From JAQBDA01 sp963709875 (lineage in GTDB: Bacteria; Chloroflexota; Anaerolineae; Anaerolineales; UBA4823): a stretch of DNA of 64,000 nucleotides. A program made the position numbers and the translations under genes. The DNA lies in contig CAVPYB010000012.1 of the NCBI GenBank assembly GCA_963709875.1, positions 124,001 through 188,000 on the forward strand, given 5' to 3'. Shown here in pieces: positions 26,769 to 35,493 of the stretch. The notes under the pieces were generated by a model. The model had not been told where the DNA came from, ran no database searches, and saw nothing but the letters and a program-made list of their open reading frames with translations. Within the stretch, counting starts at the first letter, position 1. Every line of letters begins with the position of its first letter.

Positions 26769-28340
26769 CAGCAATTCTAAATATGGCCCAAAAGGCATGA
26801 TATGCTAAGGGCATGAAAGCCTCCAAGATATTTGACGAACTTGTGGAAGAACTGCATAGCAGCTTTGAAAAGCTGCCGGAGCATCGCACCGGCGAGAACA
26901 CGCAATATGAGATCGAAGACGCTGCGCTGAGCGCGTTTGGCATCTTCTTCACTCAGTCGAGGTCCTTTCTGACCTATCAGCGGATGCTGGAAGAGCGGAA
27001 AGGCAAAAGCAACGTGAGCAGTTTGTTTAGGGTCGAGCGCATCCCCAGTGACAATCAGATCCGCAATCTGTTGGACCCGCAGGAGCCAGAGCTGTTGTAT
27101 GGGGTCTTTACCAAGGGGTTGAAGGCGCTGGAGGAAAGCGGGCAATTGGATAAATTTCGCAGTTATGGGGCACAGGTGTTGATCTCGTGTGACGGGACGG
27201 GAACGATCTCGTCGCAGAAGATCCACTGTCCGAACTGTACCCGGCGGGAACTGGCCAGTGGAGAGACCTTGTATACCCATTACGCCATTCTGCCGGTGAT
27301 CGTCAAAGCCGGGGAGAGCCGCGTGGTGGCGCTGGAGCCGGAGTTCATCACGCCCCAGGATGGGCAGGAGAAACAGGATTGCGAGCGTGCGGCCATTAAG
27401 CGCTGGGTCAAACGCAATGGGGAGCGCTTTGCCCGACACAAATACACGCTGTTGGGGGATGATTTGTACGCCTGCCAGCCGATATGTGAGCTGTTTTTGC
27501 AGGCGGGCTTCAACTTCATCCTGGTGTGCAAGCCGGATTCGCATGTGGCGCTCTACGAACAGGTCGATTTTCTGGAAAAAAACGGGCAGGTCGAGCAACT
27601 TTCGATGCGCCATTGGAACGGGCGCTATGCCGAAATCCACTACTACCGCTGGGTCAACGGCGTGCCTTTGCGCCGTGGGGAGGACGCCTTGCAGGTCAAC
27701 TGGTGTGAAATCACCATCACCCGGGAAGACAATGGCAAACGACTGTACAAAAACAACTTCATCACGAATCACCAACTCAGCGCCGACAACGTGGTGCCCA
27801 TCGTGCGGGATGGGCGGGCGCGCTGGAAAAGCGAGAATGAAACCAATAACGTGCTCAAAACCAAAGGCTATCACCTGGAACACAACTTCGGGCATGGCCA
27901 GCAGTTCCTGGCCAATTTTATGGTGACCCTCAACTTGCTGGCTTTTCTGTTCCATACGCTGCTGGAATTGCTGGACGAGCAATATCAACTGCTGCGCAAA
28001 CATCTGGTCGCTCGTCGGGACTTCTTCAACGACCTGCGCGCCCTGCTGCGCTACGTGCTGTTTGACAATTGGAACCATCTGATGCGTTTCATGCTGGTGG
28101 GCTTGGAACTGATCCCCGATACCTGATGAAGTCCCCGGTTGGTCTCGTGCGGTGGGTGGGAACTGCGGCGGCTCGTCGGCCGTCTTTTTCGCCTGCCTGG
28201 ATGTGGTCCCCTGCCCTTGTCTTGCCTGGCAATGCGCCGGAGGTGTACCCGAGACGATAATCTGAGCATCGCCATAACAACCGTTTTTTGATGCCATTCC
28301 CTTTTTGCTTGTGTATCCCAGGTCAAATTTAGAATTGCTG
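26769..28340 (+). mobile_element. Complete 1572-bp insertion sequence (ISNCY-like)
   Basis: Terminal inverted repeats CAGCAATTCTAAAT-A-TG-G-CC (26769-26788) and CAGCAATTCTAAAT-T-TG-A-CC (28340-28321, minus strand) agree at 18 of 20 bases. A perfect 9-bp direct repeat AGTTGGCAG abuts both ends. It encodes one transposase, uninterrupted. Intact ends and an exact duplication indicate a recent insertion between the sulfite-oxidase-like gene and the DUF4287 gene. Confidence 0.9.
26813..28126 (+). CDS. DDE transposase of the insertion sequence
   Basis: 437 aa. Helical N-terminal region with SLFRVERIPSDNQIRNLLDP, typical of the ISNCY-type (ISDol1-like) transposases. Candidate catalytic residues are D in LISCDGTGTI, D in YTLLGDDLYACQPICE and E in RWKSENETNNVLKTKGYHLEHNFGHGQQ, the last matching the C-terminal acidic helix of DDE enzymes. 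A CPNC pair follows the first Asp. The frame is intact and the ATG starts 44 nt inside the left end. Family name is inferred from motif wording rather than a search. Confidence 0.85.
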   Translation: MKASKIFDELVEELHSSFEKLPEHRTGENTQYEIEDAALSAFGIFFTQSRSFLTYQRMLEERKGKSNVSSLFRVERIPSDNQIRNLLDPQEPELLYGVFTKGLKALEESGQLDKFRSYGAQVLISCDGTGTISSQKIHCPNCTRRELASGETLYTHYAILPVIVKAGESRVVALEPEFITPQDGQEKQDCERAAIKRWVKRNGERFARHKYTLLGDDLYACQPICELFLQAGFNFILVCKPDSHVALYEQVDFLEKNGQVEQLSMRHWNGRYAEIHYYRWVNGVPLRRGEDALQVNWCEITITREDNGKRLYKNNFITNHQLSADNVVPIVRDGRARWKSENETNNVLKTKGYHLEHNFGHGQQFLANFMVTLNLLAFLFHTLLELLDEQYQLLRKHLVARRDFFNDLRALLRYVLFDNWNHLMRFMLVGLELIPDT

Positions 28341-28349
28341 AGTTGGCAG
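28341..28349 (+). repeat. Right target-site duplication AGTTGGCAG
   Basis: Direct copy of 26760-26768 immediately outside the right inverted repeat. Confidence 0.85.
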
Positions 28350-28357
28350 CGTATGCC

Positions 28358-28405
28358 TGGAAATCTACCAAATAATATAGTATAATTCATAGAACTTATA
28401 TTCTA
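28358..28405 (+). promoter_or_regulatory. Promoter with TAGAA-N6-TTCTA palindrome upstream of DUF4287/DUF5655 gene
   Basis: TGGAAA (28358-28363), 17 bp, perfect TATAAT (28381-28386). The palindrome TAGAA-CTTATA-TTCTA (28390-28405) covers the start of transcription, as at the WYL and TfoX promoters. The -35 half lies just outside the insertion sequence. Confidence 0.55.
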
Positions 28406-28426
28406 TTAACGCTAATGGAGTCCGTA

Positions 28427-28990
28427 ATGACAGATATCGACCCCCAATTGCAAACCATGATCGACAACATGCCCGAAAAGACGGGTAAGTCGCTCCAGGA
28501 ATGGTACCAGGTGCTCGCCGCCAGCAGCCTTGAGAAGCACGGTGATATGATGAAGCTGCTGAAAGGCGAGTATGGGGTGACCCATGGCTTCGCCAACACT
28601 ATCGTTCTGCTGTACCGCCAGCAGCTTGCTGGCGGCGCGCCGGCTTCGGACGATCTGGTCGCAGTCCAGTATGCTGGCGCCAAAGCAGGTCTGCTCCCCA
28701 TCTACGAGGCAGTTCTGGCAGCCGCCCGGGCATGCGGAAGCGATGTAGAAGTGGCTCCCAAGAAAACCTACGTCAGCCTGCGCCGCAGCAAACAGTTCGC
28801 TATCGTGCAGGCGAGCACTAAAACCCGGGTCGATCTGGGATTGAACTTAAAAGGCGTGGAGCCTGGTGAGCGGTTGGAAGGGGGCAATGTGTTCGGTGGG
28901 ATGTGCACCCATCGCGTCCAGCTTACCGACCCAACTCAGGTGGACAGCGACGTAAAAGCCTGGATCAAGCAGGCCTACGAACTTTCCTGA
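28427..28990 (+). CDS. DUF4287 + DUF5655 domain protein
   Basis: 187 aa from ATG 28427 (GGAG six bases upstream). Residues about 1-70 are DUF4287 (MIDNMPEKTGKSLQEWYQVLAASSLEKHGDMMKLLKGEYGVTHGFANTIVLLY) and about 78-185 DUF5655 (LLPIYEAVLAAARACGSDVEVAPKKTYVSLRRSKQFAIVQASTKTRVDLGLNL...THRVQL). DUF5655 resembles predicted nucleic-acid-associated transporters or nuclease-like folds, but no activity is established. Its 3' end overlaps the convergent gene at 28975 by 16 nt. Possibly co-regulated with the WYL and TfoX genes. Confidence 0.85.
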   Translation: MTDIDPQLQTMIDNMPEKTGKSLQEWYQVLAASSLEKHGDMMKLLKGEYGVTHGFANTIVLLYRQQLAGGAPASDDLVAVQYAGAKAGLLPIYEAVLAAARACGSDVEVAPKKTYVSLRRSKQFAIVQASTKTRVDLGLNLKGVEPGERLEGGNVFGGMCTHRVQLTDPTQVDSDVKAWIKQAYELS

Positions 28991-29706
28991 TCGCCAGGGG
29001 AAGATACTCCATAGGCAGAAAACACCACGTAAACATCCATCGCCTGCTTCACCCGCTCGCTGACTGCCTCGTAGATCGGCGGCTTTCCGGCGCGGTCGAT
29101 ATTGTTCAGGATGAACAGGTTCCCATGCGCGTGGATGGTCAGGTATTGGGTCTGCGCCAGCCGCCGCAAGACAGTAAGATTCAGGAAGCGGCGCGTGTTA
29201 TCCGGCTCGGGCGAGGTAACGATATAGCGGCGCTGGAATCCGGGCGCTTCGGGAAATTCCACCGGGGTATCGAACTTGGACAGCACCCAACCCAGCAACC
29301 TGTTGGCCAGGTCCGCCGCGCTGCCCTCCGTGCCAGCCTTAGGGAAGATCAGGAACTCAGGCAGGTCGAGGTACTTCGAGATCACTGCCACCGCTTGCTG
29401 CTCGGGATAGCTGTCATCCTCGCCGGAGGTCTCGACCAGGTCGAACAGCACCAGCTCCCCATCCGGCATACGTTTAAGGGAGACATCGCGCAGCTCGAAT
29501 GTGCGCTTATCGTCGCCTTGCCGGTAGAGATCGCTGATCCTCACCATCAGCTCCCCGTCTGCCTCGACCGGGCTGAAGCCAAGAGAGTGCGAGATCTGGC
29601 GTTTTTTCTCGCTTGATTTTCGGGAAGAATTGATCATCAGGTAAATGACCACTCCGAAGATCGCCAGGATTCCAAGTACGAGCAGCAGGGTTAAAGCGGG
29701 ACTCAT
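28975..29706 (-). CDS. Single-pass membrane protein of unknown function
   Basis: 243 aa from ATG 29706 (GGAG upstream; TTG 29724 is less likely). One N-terminal membrane helix (about 3-25, ALTLLLVLGILAIFGVVIYLM) followed by a basic stop-transfer segment (NSSRKSSEKKRQ) places the remainder in the cytoplasm. The soluble part alternates strands and helices (ELVLFDLVETSG, YIVTSPEPDNTRRFLNL, YLTIHAHGNLFILNN) and resembles uncharacterised proteins with a DUF3137-like pattern. Function not recognised. Confidence 0.65.
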   Translation of the reverse strand: MSPALTLLLVLGILAIFGVVIYLMINSSRKSSEKKRQISHSLGFSPVEADGELMVRISDLYRQGDDKRTFELRDVSLKRMPDGELVLFDLVETSGEDDSYPEQQAVAVISKYLDLPEFLIFPKAGTEGSAADLANRLLGWVLSKFDTPVEFPEAPGFQRRYIVTSPEPDNTRRFLNLTVLRRLAQTQYLTIHAHGNLFILNNIDRAGKPPIYEAVSERVKQAMDVYVVFSAYGVSSPGDQESS

Positions 29707-29862
29707 TTCGCTCCAAATTCCCAATCGAGCATCATTGCCTGATCAAACATATACAGCAAACCCGCCACCCAGGACGCTTCCAGCCGGGTGCGGGTGCTGA
29801 TAGGCAGTATGCCCGCTGCGCTGACAAGCGCATTATTCTATTTTACCAGCCGGTGAATACTT

Positions 29863-31350
29863 TCAAACGATCCTGAGTTCGTCAACCATCCGCTCGGCTG
29901 CCAGCCGCCCGGAGACGAGCGCCGTCGGCAGGCCGGTGCCCGGGTGGGTGCTGGCGCCGACGAAATACAGGTTCTGGTAGCGGGCGTGCCGGTTGGCGGG
30001 CCGGAAGTAGCCTAGCTGGGTCAGGTTGTGGCACAGACCGTGCGTGGAACCCTTGACCAGGTTGTAGCGCTTGAGCCAGGATTGGGGCGTGTAGCACACC
30101 TCGAACTTGATATGCTCCTGCAGGTCGCTGATGCCGATATTCGCCAGCCGGCTGAAGACCGCTCGCCGCGCCTCATCGCGCATCTGCTGCCAGTCCTGGT
30201 CGCCATCCTCATCCATGTGACCCACCGGGACGATCGCGATCAGGGTGTCCTCACCCGGCGGCGACATCTCCGGGTCGAGCCGTGCAGGAGCGTGGATGTA
30301 CAGGCAGGGGTTTTCCGGCAGGTCAAGCTCCTGGGTGATGCTCTCGAAGTTCTCCCGGTAGTCATCCGCCAGGAACAAGGTATGTGGGCTGAGCGTCTCA
30401 TAAGGCTTATCCACGCCCCAAAAGAAGCTGATCACCGAGCAGGAATAGCGCTTGCGGGACATCTTCTCACCTGTGCCGTTCTGCGGGAGCAGCTTTTGGT
30501 ACACATACGGCAGGTCGGCGTTTGCCAACACCGCCTCAGATTTCAACTGCTTTCCATCCGCCAGGACCACACCGCGGGTACGCGTGCCGTTGACATCGAT
30601 GCGCTCGACCGCCGAGCCAAAGATGAACTCAACGCCCGAGCTGCGGGCGATCTCCATCTGCGCTTCCACCAGGCTGTACATCCCGCCCTTCGGGTACCAG
30701 ACCCCATGCGCCAGCTCGGTATAGGGCATCATCGAGAACGTGGCCGGGGCTTCGAATGGGCTCAAGCCCATATAGACATCCTGGAAGGTGAAGGCCGCTT
30801 TCAGGCGCGGCTCATCGAAGTAGATACCCATGTTCTGATAGTGCCTGCTCAGCGGTTTGAGCTGGTACAGCAGCGGCAGGTTGCTCAGGGTGAAGAAATC
30901 AGACGCCTTGCGAAAATCGCGCATCACCAGCTTGGTCATCGCCAGGTCGTAATGGCGCTCGCCCTCGCTCAAGTAGCGCAGGAAGCCGTTGAAGCTGCCC
31001 GGCTCGAACGACTCCAGCTGTTCCTGCATAAGTTTCAGGTCGGAGGTCAGCGCCAGCTCTCTGCCATCGTCGAAGATCAGGTGATAGGTCGGGTCAACCC
31101 GGCGCAGGTCCAGCATCTCCTGCATGGATGTGCCCAGCGCGGCGAACTCGGCTTCGTACACCCGCGGCATGATCAGCAGCGTCGGACCGGAGTCGAACTT
31201 GTGCCCGTCGCGCACGAAATGGTCGCAGCGCCCACCCGGGCGGGAATTCTTCTCGACAACAGTAACTTGCACACCTGCACGGGCGAGGTGGGCTGCCGCG
31301 GCGAGCCCGCCCACGCCGGCGCCGATGACGATAACGGATGGAGATTTCAT
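29863..31350 (-). CDS. crtI: Phytoene desaturase family carotenoid oxidoreductase (CrtI-type)
   Basis: 495 aa. FAD-binding dinucleotide fold at the N-terminus (VIVIGAGVGGLAAAAHLARAGVQVTVVEKNSRPGGRC), SGPTLLIMP and PKGGMYSLVEA in the middle, and the C-terminal CrtI signature YFVGASTHPGTGLPTALVSGRLAAERM. Length and motifs fit CrtI/CrtN-like enzymes that desaturate phytoene or diapophytoene at the membrane surface. It lies 67 nt downstream of the phytoene-synthase gene, in the same direction, so the pair should make a coloured linear carotene. The exact product and number of desaturations cannot be read. Confidence 0.93.
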   Translation of the reverse strand: MKSPSVIVIGAGVGGLAAAAHLARAGVQVTVVEKNSRPGGRCDHFVRDGHKFDSGPTLLIMPRVYEAEFAALGTSMQEMLDLRRVDPTYHLIFDDGRELALTSDLKLMQEQLESFEPGSFNGFLRYLSEGERHYDLAMTKLVMRDFRKASDFFTLSNLPLLYQLKPLSRHYQNMGIYFDEPRLKAAFTFQDVYMGLSPFEAPATFSMMPYTELAHGVWYPKGGMYSLVEAQMEIARSSGVEFIFGSAVERIDVNGTRTRGVVLADGKQLKSEAVLANADLPYVYQKLLPQNGTGEKMSRKRYSCSVISFFWGVDKPYETLSPHTLFLADDYRENFESITQELDLPENPCLYIHAPARLDPEMSPPGEDTLIAIVPVGHMDEDGDQDWQQMRDEARRAVFSRLANIGISDLQEHIKFEVCYTPQSWLKRYNLVKGSTHGLCHNLTQLGYFRPANRHARYQNLYFVGASTHPGTGLPTALVSGRLAAERMVDELRIV

Positions 31351-31417
31351 GGTGTACCTTCGTATCTATGGATCATGACTGCTGCCCCCCAGCTGGAGCC
31401 TGGATGAGGCTGGCTCC

Positions 31418-32326
31418 CTACCTGGCAGCCAGGGGATGGTAGTGCCCGCTCCGGCGCCCCTCACCGACCGCCATGTTAAGCGCCGACCAGGCCATCTGCA
31501 GGGCTGCACCAGCGCTCTTGCGCTCGGAATAATCCGCTCGCAGTAGATAGTCTTCCCTCTCGATGGCATCCAGCACCCATTCGAAGCGTGCTGTGTAGGC
31601 GTAGCCTGCGAGGCGGCAGCGGGTGTTCTCGACCTGCGCCAGGTAAGCTTTTCCCGCAAAGAAGTAGCCCCGTGCCAGCTCCACCCGCCCGCGCACCCAT
31701 GCCCGGTACGGATCGCTGGTGATATCGCCTGGATCGATCGCGTACATGTCCAGCACTTCACGCGGGATATTGTAGTACCCGGCGGCAGTATCTTCGACCA
31801 CATCCCGCAGCATATGGGTGATGTGAGCCGCAGTAGCCGCCAGATAGCGCGCTTCACTGCGCGGGTTCTCGCAGCAGTGACCGATGAAATAGTGCATGGC
31901 TTCCGTAACGCCGGTCGCCAGGCAGCGCGCGTAATCATTCAGCTCAGACTGGGAAATCAATCGCCCTCGGCGCTCTGCATCGAACGCCATCACCGCCATC
32001 ATATTGCGGATATAGGACTGCAAACCGCTGGCCTTGCCGCGGTCCCCCCGCACGAGGTCGACTAACATGCTCTCTTCAACCGTTAGGTCGCCCGGCCAAT
32101 CTCCCCGGTAGCAGCTCTCCATAAGGGCTGCCTGGCGGTTCACGAACGCCAGCCGCTCCGCTCGTGCGATCCCGTTCTGGTCGAGAGTATCGTCCACCCA
32201 GCGGAAATAGGCGTAGGCGCGGTAGGCGTCCGGGACCAGGTCGCGATCGACCAGGAAGCGGACGGTGTAATAGGTTTGTTTGCTGGCAGAGCTGGTCAGT
32301 GAAGCTGCTGTGGTTGTTCTATTCAT
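31418..32326 (-). CDS. crtB: Phytoene/squalene synthase family protein (CrtB-type)
   Basis: About 302 aa from ATG 32326 (GTG 32329 possible). First Asp-rich motif YFRWVDDTLD and second motif HMLRDVVEDTAAGYYNIP are both complete, giving the two Mg-diphosphate sites for head-to-head condensation of GGPP (to phytoene) or FPP (to diapophytoene or presqualene). The C-terminal YTARFEWVLDAIEREDYLLRADY matches the family. It precedes crtI. No GGPP synthase or cyclase is in the window, so the chain length is undecided. Confidence 0.9.
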   Translation of the reverse strand: MNRTTTAASLTSSASKQTYYTVRFLVDRDLVPDAYRAYAYFRWVDDTLDQNGIARAERLAFVNRQAALMESCYRGDWPGDLTVEESMLVDLVRGDRGKASGLQSYIRNMMAVMAFDAERRGRLISQSELNDYARCLATGVTEAMHYFIGHCCENPRSEARYLAATAAHITHMLRDVVEDTAAGYYNIPREVLDMYAIDPGDITSDPYRAWVRGRVELARGYFFAGKAYLAQVENTRCRLAGYAYTARFEWVLDAIEREDYLLRADYSERKSAGAALQMAWSALNMAVGEGRRSGHYHPLAAR

Positions 32327-32401
32327 CACAATCTCATATACGTAGATTCCGGACTATAGTTGCACTTACGCATTATTATCCGTCAGGCTGCACAGTGGGT
32401 T

Positions 32402-33148
32402 TCATTTCTGGATGACATCCCCCGAGGAGGATTCGCGTGCCGCCACTACCGGGTCTCCCATATAGTACAGGTCTCCGCTGCTCGACAGAGTTGCATCGAG
32501 CATTTCTTCTACCCGCACCACAGCATCGCCGCTGCTGCTCAGCCGCGCCCTTACCTGCCGGCTGTCCACCCCGCTGGCGTCGTAATTCCCGGAGCTGCTG
32601 ATGCGAATATCTTGCTCCTCGACCGCCCCGGTCTCGATCCTTACATCCCCAGAGCTGGTGATATCGACCTCCAACCGGCCGGCGTTCAGCTCTTCGATAC
32701 TGACGTCACCGGAGCTGCTCACCCTGATATCGAAGCGCTCTGCTTCCAGCGCAGGCGCATCGATATCCCCGCTGCTGAATACGCTCAAGCTGCGCAGGCT
32801 CCTCACGGTGAGGTAGTACCGGATCGGCCGGGTCGTGTGCAGGTTTACGCCCGGCTCCGTCCCCAGGATCAGCCTGCCGCTGCGCACCTCGCTGGTGATC
32901 GCATCCAGCAGGTTGTCTTCAGCTTCGATCACCAGGCTTTCCTCATCCCCGATCTGGATGAACAGGTCTCCCTGGTTGGCGACTTCCACTGCTTCGACCC
33001 CGCTGATCGGGCGGCTCTCTTCGACCACCCTGCCCGACCCGCGCAGGCTGCTGCCCAGGTCCACACCGCCAATCGTCACCGCCTGGCACGCCAGGCTGCT
33101 GGCGACCAATAAGGAAACCAGTACCAGTAAATAGAATTTCCTATTCAT
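32402..33148 (-). CDS. DUF2807 (head GIN domain) lipoprotein
   Basis: 248 aa from ATG 33148, with AAGGAGGAG five bases upstream; the frame to 33349 has no ribosome site. Signal peptide with lipobox VASSLAC (Cys about 21) implies a membrane-anchored, exported protein. The mature part begins RGSGRVVEESRPISGVEAVEVANQGDLFIQIGDEESLVIEAEDNL and continues as a right-handed-beta-solenoid-like ladder of SSSGD(V/I/L) rungs, the hallmark of DUF2807 'auto-transporter adhesin head GIN' domains. Probably a cell-surface structural or adhesin-like protein; function is not established. Confidence 0.88.
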   Translation of the reverse strand: MNRKFYLLVLVSLLVASSLACQAVTIGGVDLGSSLRGSGRVVEESRPISGVEAVEVANQGDLFIQIGDEESLVIEAEDNLLDAITSEVRSGRLILGTEPGVNLHTTRPIRYYLTVRSLRSLSVFSSGDIDAPALEAERFDIRVSSSGDVSIEELNAGRLEVDITSSGDVRIETGAVEEQDIRISSSGNYDASGVDSRQVRARLSSSGDAVVRVEEMLDATLSSSGDLYYMGDPVVAARESSSGDVIQK

Positions 33149-33213
33149 CGATGCTCCTCCTTCTCGTGAATTGCCTCCAGTATACACGTCCATCCCTGGA
33201 TGGACAACTGCCA

Positions 33214-33369
33214 TAAGATGTAATTCGCCCTGGTCATTTGGATAGTTATGCAAACGAGTTGGTGAGCTTCGCATATGAAGATCGCTCGTTGGTCCCGGAT
33301 CAGATGGACGACATAGCCATTGCCGAGCCGCTCCGCTCCTGGCTGGCACAGCGCCTCGGAAAGATATAA
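33214..33369 (+). pseudogene. Short coding-like remnant without start
   Basis: An open frame of about 50 codons after a stop at 33211-33213 encodes SYANELVSFAYEDRSLVPD and ends with SWLAQRLGKI before TAA 33367-33369. The composition looks protein-like, but no start with ribosome site is seen. It may be the C-terminal scrap of a lost gene upstream of the BNR gene. Family not recognised. Confidence 0.25.
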
Positions 33370-33436
33370 GATATAATCAGTCTAATTCGATCATGTAGTC
33401 CACAACTGTGCTTGTTCGAAGACAGGCAGGAAGCAG

Positions 33437-34423
33437 ATGAACGCGAGCACCATACTGGCAACACCCTACGGAAGGCTGACCAGAGCCGTGCGTACCCGCG
33501 ACAGCTGGGCGGTGACGTTCCCCCTGGAAGGCAAGGACGTGCGCTGCCTGGCCTCGGACCCGCGGGACCGGCAAATTGTTTACGCCGGGACGCAAGGCGA
33601 GGGCATCTGGCGCTCGGACGATGCCGGCGAGACCTGGCGGACCTGCGGTATGTCCGGGCAGATCGTCAAGTCGATCGCCGTCAGCCCGCACGATCCCAAC
33701 ACCCTGTTCGCCGGGACGAAGCCGGCCTATATGTACACCTCCCAGGACGGCGGCGGCACCTGGGCTGAGCTGGCGGGCTTCCGCCGCATCCCCGGGCGCT
33801 GGTGGTGGTTCACCCCCTCAGAGAGCCCCAACCAGGCGTATGTCATCGGGGTCGCCATCTCACCGGTCGACCCGCAGGTCCTGCTGGCCGGGGTCGAGTT
33901 TGGCGGGGTGGTGCGCAGCCAGGACGGAGGCGCTACCTGGTCCGGGCACCGCAAATCCTCCCTGCGCGACTGCCACACCCTCAAGTTCCACCTCAGCCAG
34001 GATTGGGTCTACCAGGCGGGCGGAACCGGCGGCGGTGCGGCCTTCAGCCGGGACGCGGGCATCACCTGGTACAAGGCGAAGCACGGTCTGGCAAAGAATT
34101 ACGGCGTCTCCTGCGCTGCTGACCCCAGCGATCCGCAAATCTGGTACGTCTCGGTGGCGCCCGGTCCATCCAAAGCGTATGGCGGGCAGGTGGAAGCCTA
34201 TCTCTACCGGGCAGACGGTGTGAAAGGATGGCAGCCCGTCGGCTGGGAGCCGCACCCGATGAGCGGCATGCCGCTCTCGCTGTTCACCCTCCCGGACGCC
34301 GTGGGAGAGCTGTATGCCGGGCTGCACAACGGGGATATCTGGCATACCCGCGACTACGGCGATAACTGGGAGAAACTGCCCTTCAACCTCAAGGGCATGG
34401 GGCATTCGATGGTCGTCATATGA
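33437..34423 (+). CDS. BNR/Asp-box repeat beta-propeller protein (sialidase/VPS10-like)
   Basis: 328 aa made of propeller blades, each with an Asp box: RSDDAGETW, TSQDGGGTW, RSQDGGATW, FSRDAGITW and HTRDYGDNW, alternating with SPHDPNTLFAGT-type strands. No signal peptide is visible, so it may be cytoplasmic. This family is common in Chloroflexota and is annotated as WD40/YVTN/BNR-like; some relatives are glycosidases, but no catalytic set was recognised here. Its stop overlaps the ATG of a 28-aa ORF (ATGA). Confidence 0.85.
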   Translation: MNASTILATPYGRLTRAVRTRDSWAVTFPLEGKDVRCLASDPRDRQIVYAGTQGEGIWRSDDAGETWRTCGMSGQIVKSIAVSPHDPNTLFAGTKPAYMYTSQDGGGTWAELAGFRRIPGRWWWFTPSESPNQAYVIGVAISPVDPQVLLAGVEFGGVVRSQDGGATWSGHRKSSLRDCHTLKFHLSQDWVYQAGGTGGGAAFSRDAGITWYKAKHGLAKNYGVSCAADPSDPQIWYVSVAPGPSKAYGGQVEAYLYRADGVKGWQPVGWEPHPMSGMPLSLFTLPDAVGELYAGLHNGDIWHTRDYGDNWEKLPFNLKGMGHSMVVI

Positions 34424-34506
34424 TCAACGAGTCAGACGCCGACAAGCGCTCGAAAGCAGCCTCGCTCATCGCCGTCGTGCTGGTGGAGGTGGAGAGGCGC
34501 ATTTGA
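34420..34506 (+). CDS. Possible 28-aa ORF, ATGA-coupled to the BNR gene
   Basis: ATG 34420 overlaps the TGA of the propeller gene. It encodes MINESDADKRSKAASLIAV and ends VEVERRI. It could be a coupled small protein or the start of a gene that has been lost. It has no ribosome site of its own, and only position supports it. Confidence 0.3.
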   Translation: MINESDADKRSKAASLIAVVLVEVERRI

Positions 34507-34517
34507 AAGTGAAATTT

Positions 34518-34554
34518 GGGATGTTCGAGCGGGCGCAACCCGCTCGGACATCCC
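34518..34554. terminator. 16-bp hairpin after the BNR gene
   Basis: GGGATGTTCGAGCGGG pairs with CCCGCTCGGACATCCC around CGCAA, with a single T-G wobble. There is no clear U tract, but stem length and position between the BNR and VOC genes fit a terminator. Confidence 0.55.
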
Positions 34555-34601
34555 GTCATCTACCCAACTATATAAGTTCTACATATTCATAGGAGCAGAT
34601 C

Positions 34602-34973
34602 ATGGATTTAGGTGCATTTTCGATCAGTTTAGCAGTGAAGGACATCCACGCCTCGAAGGCATTCTACGAGCAGCTCGGGTTCGAAGTCTTCGGCGGAGAT
34701 ATCACCCAGAACTGGCTGATCCTTAAGAACGGCGCTTGCGTGATCGGCCTGTTCCAGGGCATGTTCGATAAGAATATCCTTACCTTCAACCCGGGCTGGG
34801 ACGGCAATGCCCAGCAGCTTGCCAGCTTCACCGACGTGCGCCAGCTGCAGCGCCGCCTGAAGCAGCAGGGCCTGGAGCTGGTCAGCGAGGCCGACGAGAG
34901 CACTTCCGGACCGGCGAGCTTTATGCTGGTCGATCCCGACGGCAACCCGATCCTGTTCGACCAGCACGTCTGA
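34602..34973 (+). CDS. VOC family protein (glyoxalase/bleomycin-resistance fold)
   Basis: 123 aa, one paired beta-alpha-beta-beta-beta VOC domain: FSISLAVKDIHASKAFYEQLGFEVFGGD, WLILKNGACVIGLFQGMF, then FMLVDPDGNPILFDQH. The final DPDGNPILFDQ carries the usual metal-site region, although the expected Glu is replaced near the end, so metal binding is uncertain. AGGAG lies upstream of the ATG. Could be a resistance protein or lyase; single gene. Confidence 0.88.
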   Translation: MDLGAFSISLAVKDIHASKAFYEQLGFEVFGGDITQNWLILKNGACVIGLFQGMFDKNILTFNPGWDGNAQQLASFTDVRQLQRRLKQQGLELVSEADESTSGPASFMLVDPDGNPILFDQHV

Positions 34974-34987
34974 GCTTATTCAAATAA

Positions 34988-35469
34988 TCAATCCTCAACC
35001 ACCAGGCGCTCGTCCACCCACTTGCGGGAGAGCAGCACGCGGATTGCGACGACGGCGTACCAGGCGCCCATCACCGGTCCCAGGTCGAACGATCCTGCCG
35101 AGGCGGGCAGGATGGGGAAGGTCGCCAGGTTCAGGATCAGCAGACCCCCACCGATTGCACCACGAGCATCAAATTGACCAGCGTCCCGGCCATGATCCCG
35201 AACAGCACCGTTGCCTGCATGGCAACCGATCTGCGGTGCAGCTTGAAGAAGTAGTAGAAGCCCACGAATGCCAGGCTGAGCAGCGGGCCGAACGCGAATC
35301 CGATGAAATATCTCAGCCGTATGGGCAGCGGAATCGGGACGGAGGCCAAGAAAAAGGCCAGATCCCCGACCAGCCCGGCGATCATGCCGTAGATGATCCA
35401 GTTGCGGATGAATTGCTTTTCATCCTCCAACATGGATGTACCAGTTTGGCGGTCAGTTTGGACCGTCAC
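34988..35469 (-). CDS. Four-helix integral membrane protein (frameshifted)
   Basis: About 160 aa from GTG 35469, with AAAGGAG seven bases upstream. The first frame covers helices NWIIYGMIAGLVGDLAFFLASV, YFIGFAFGPLLSLAFVGFYYFF and TVLFGIMAGTLVNLMLVV. At a GGGGG run near 35155 the frame changes and continues GGLLILNLATFPILPA, VMGAWYAVVAIRVLL and KWVDERLVVED to TGA 34990. The second half is hydrophobic and plausible, so an indel in the G run is likely. Family not recognised. Confidence 0.65.
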
Positions 35470-35493
35470 CGGCTGTCTCCTTTCGGTCGCGGA

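Noticed and set aside
26777..28390. 537-aa frame on the minus strand across the insertion sequence
   Set aside because: It is antisense to an intact transposase with DDE motifs, runs over both inverted repeats and flanking target site, and shows no recognisable domain.
30028..31407. 459-aa plus-strand frame opposite crtI
   Set aside because: Shadow frame caused by GC-rich codon bias; the minus strand holds a complete phytoene desaturase.
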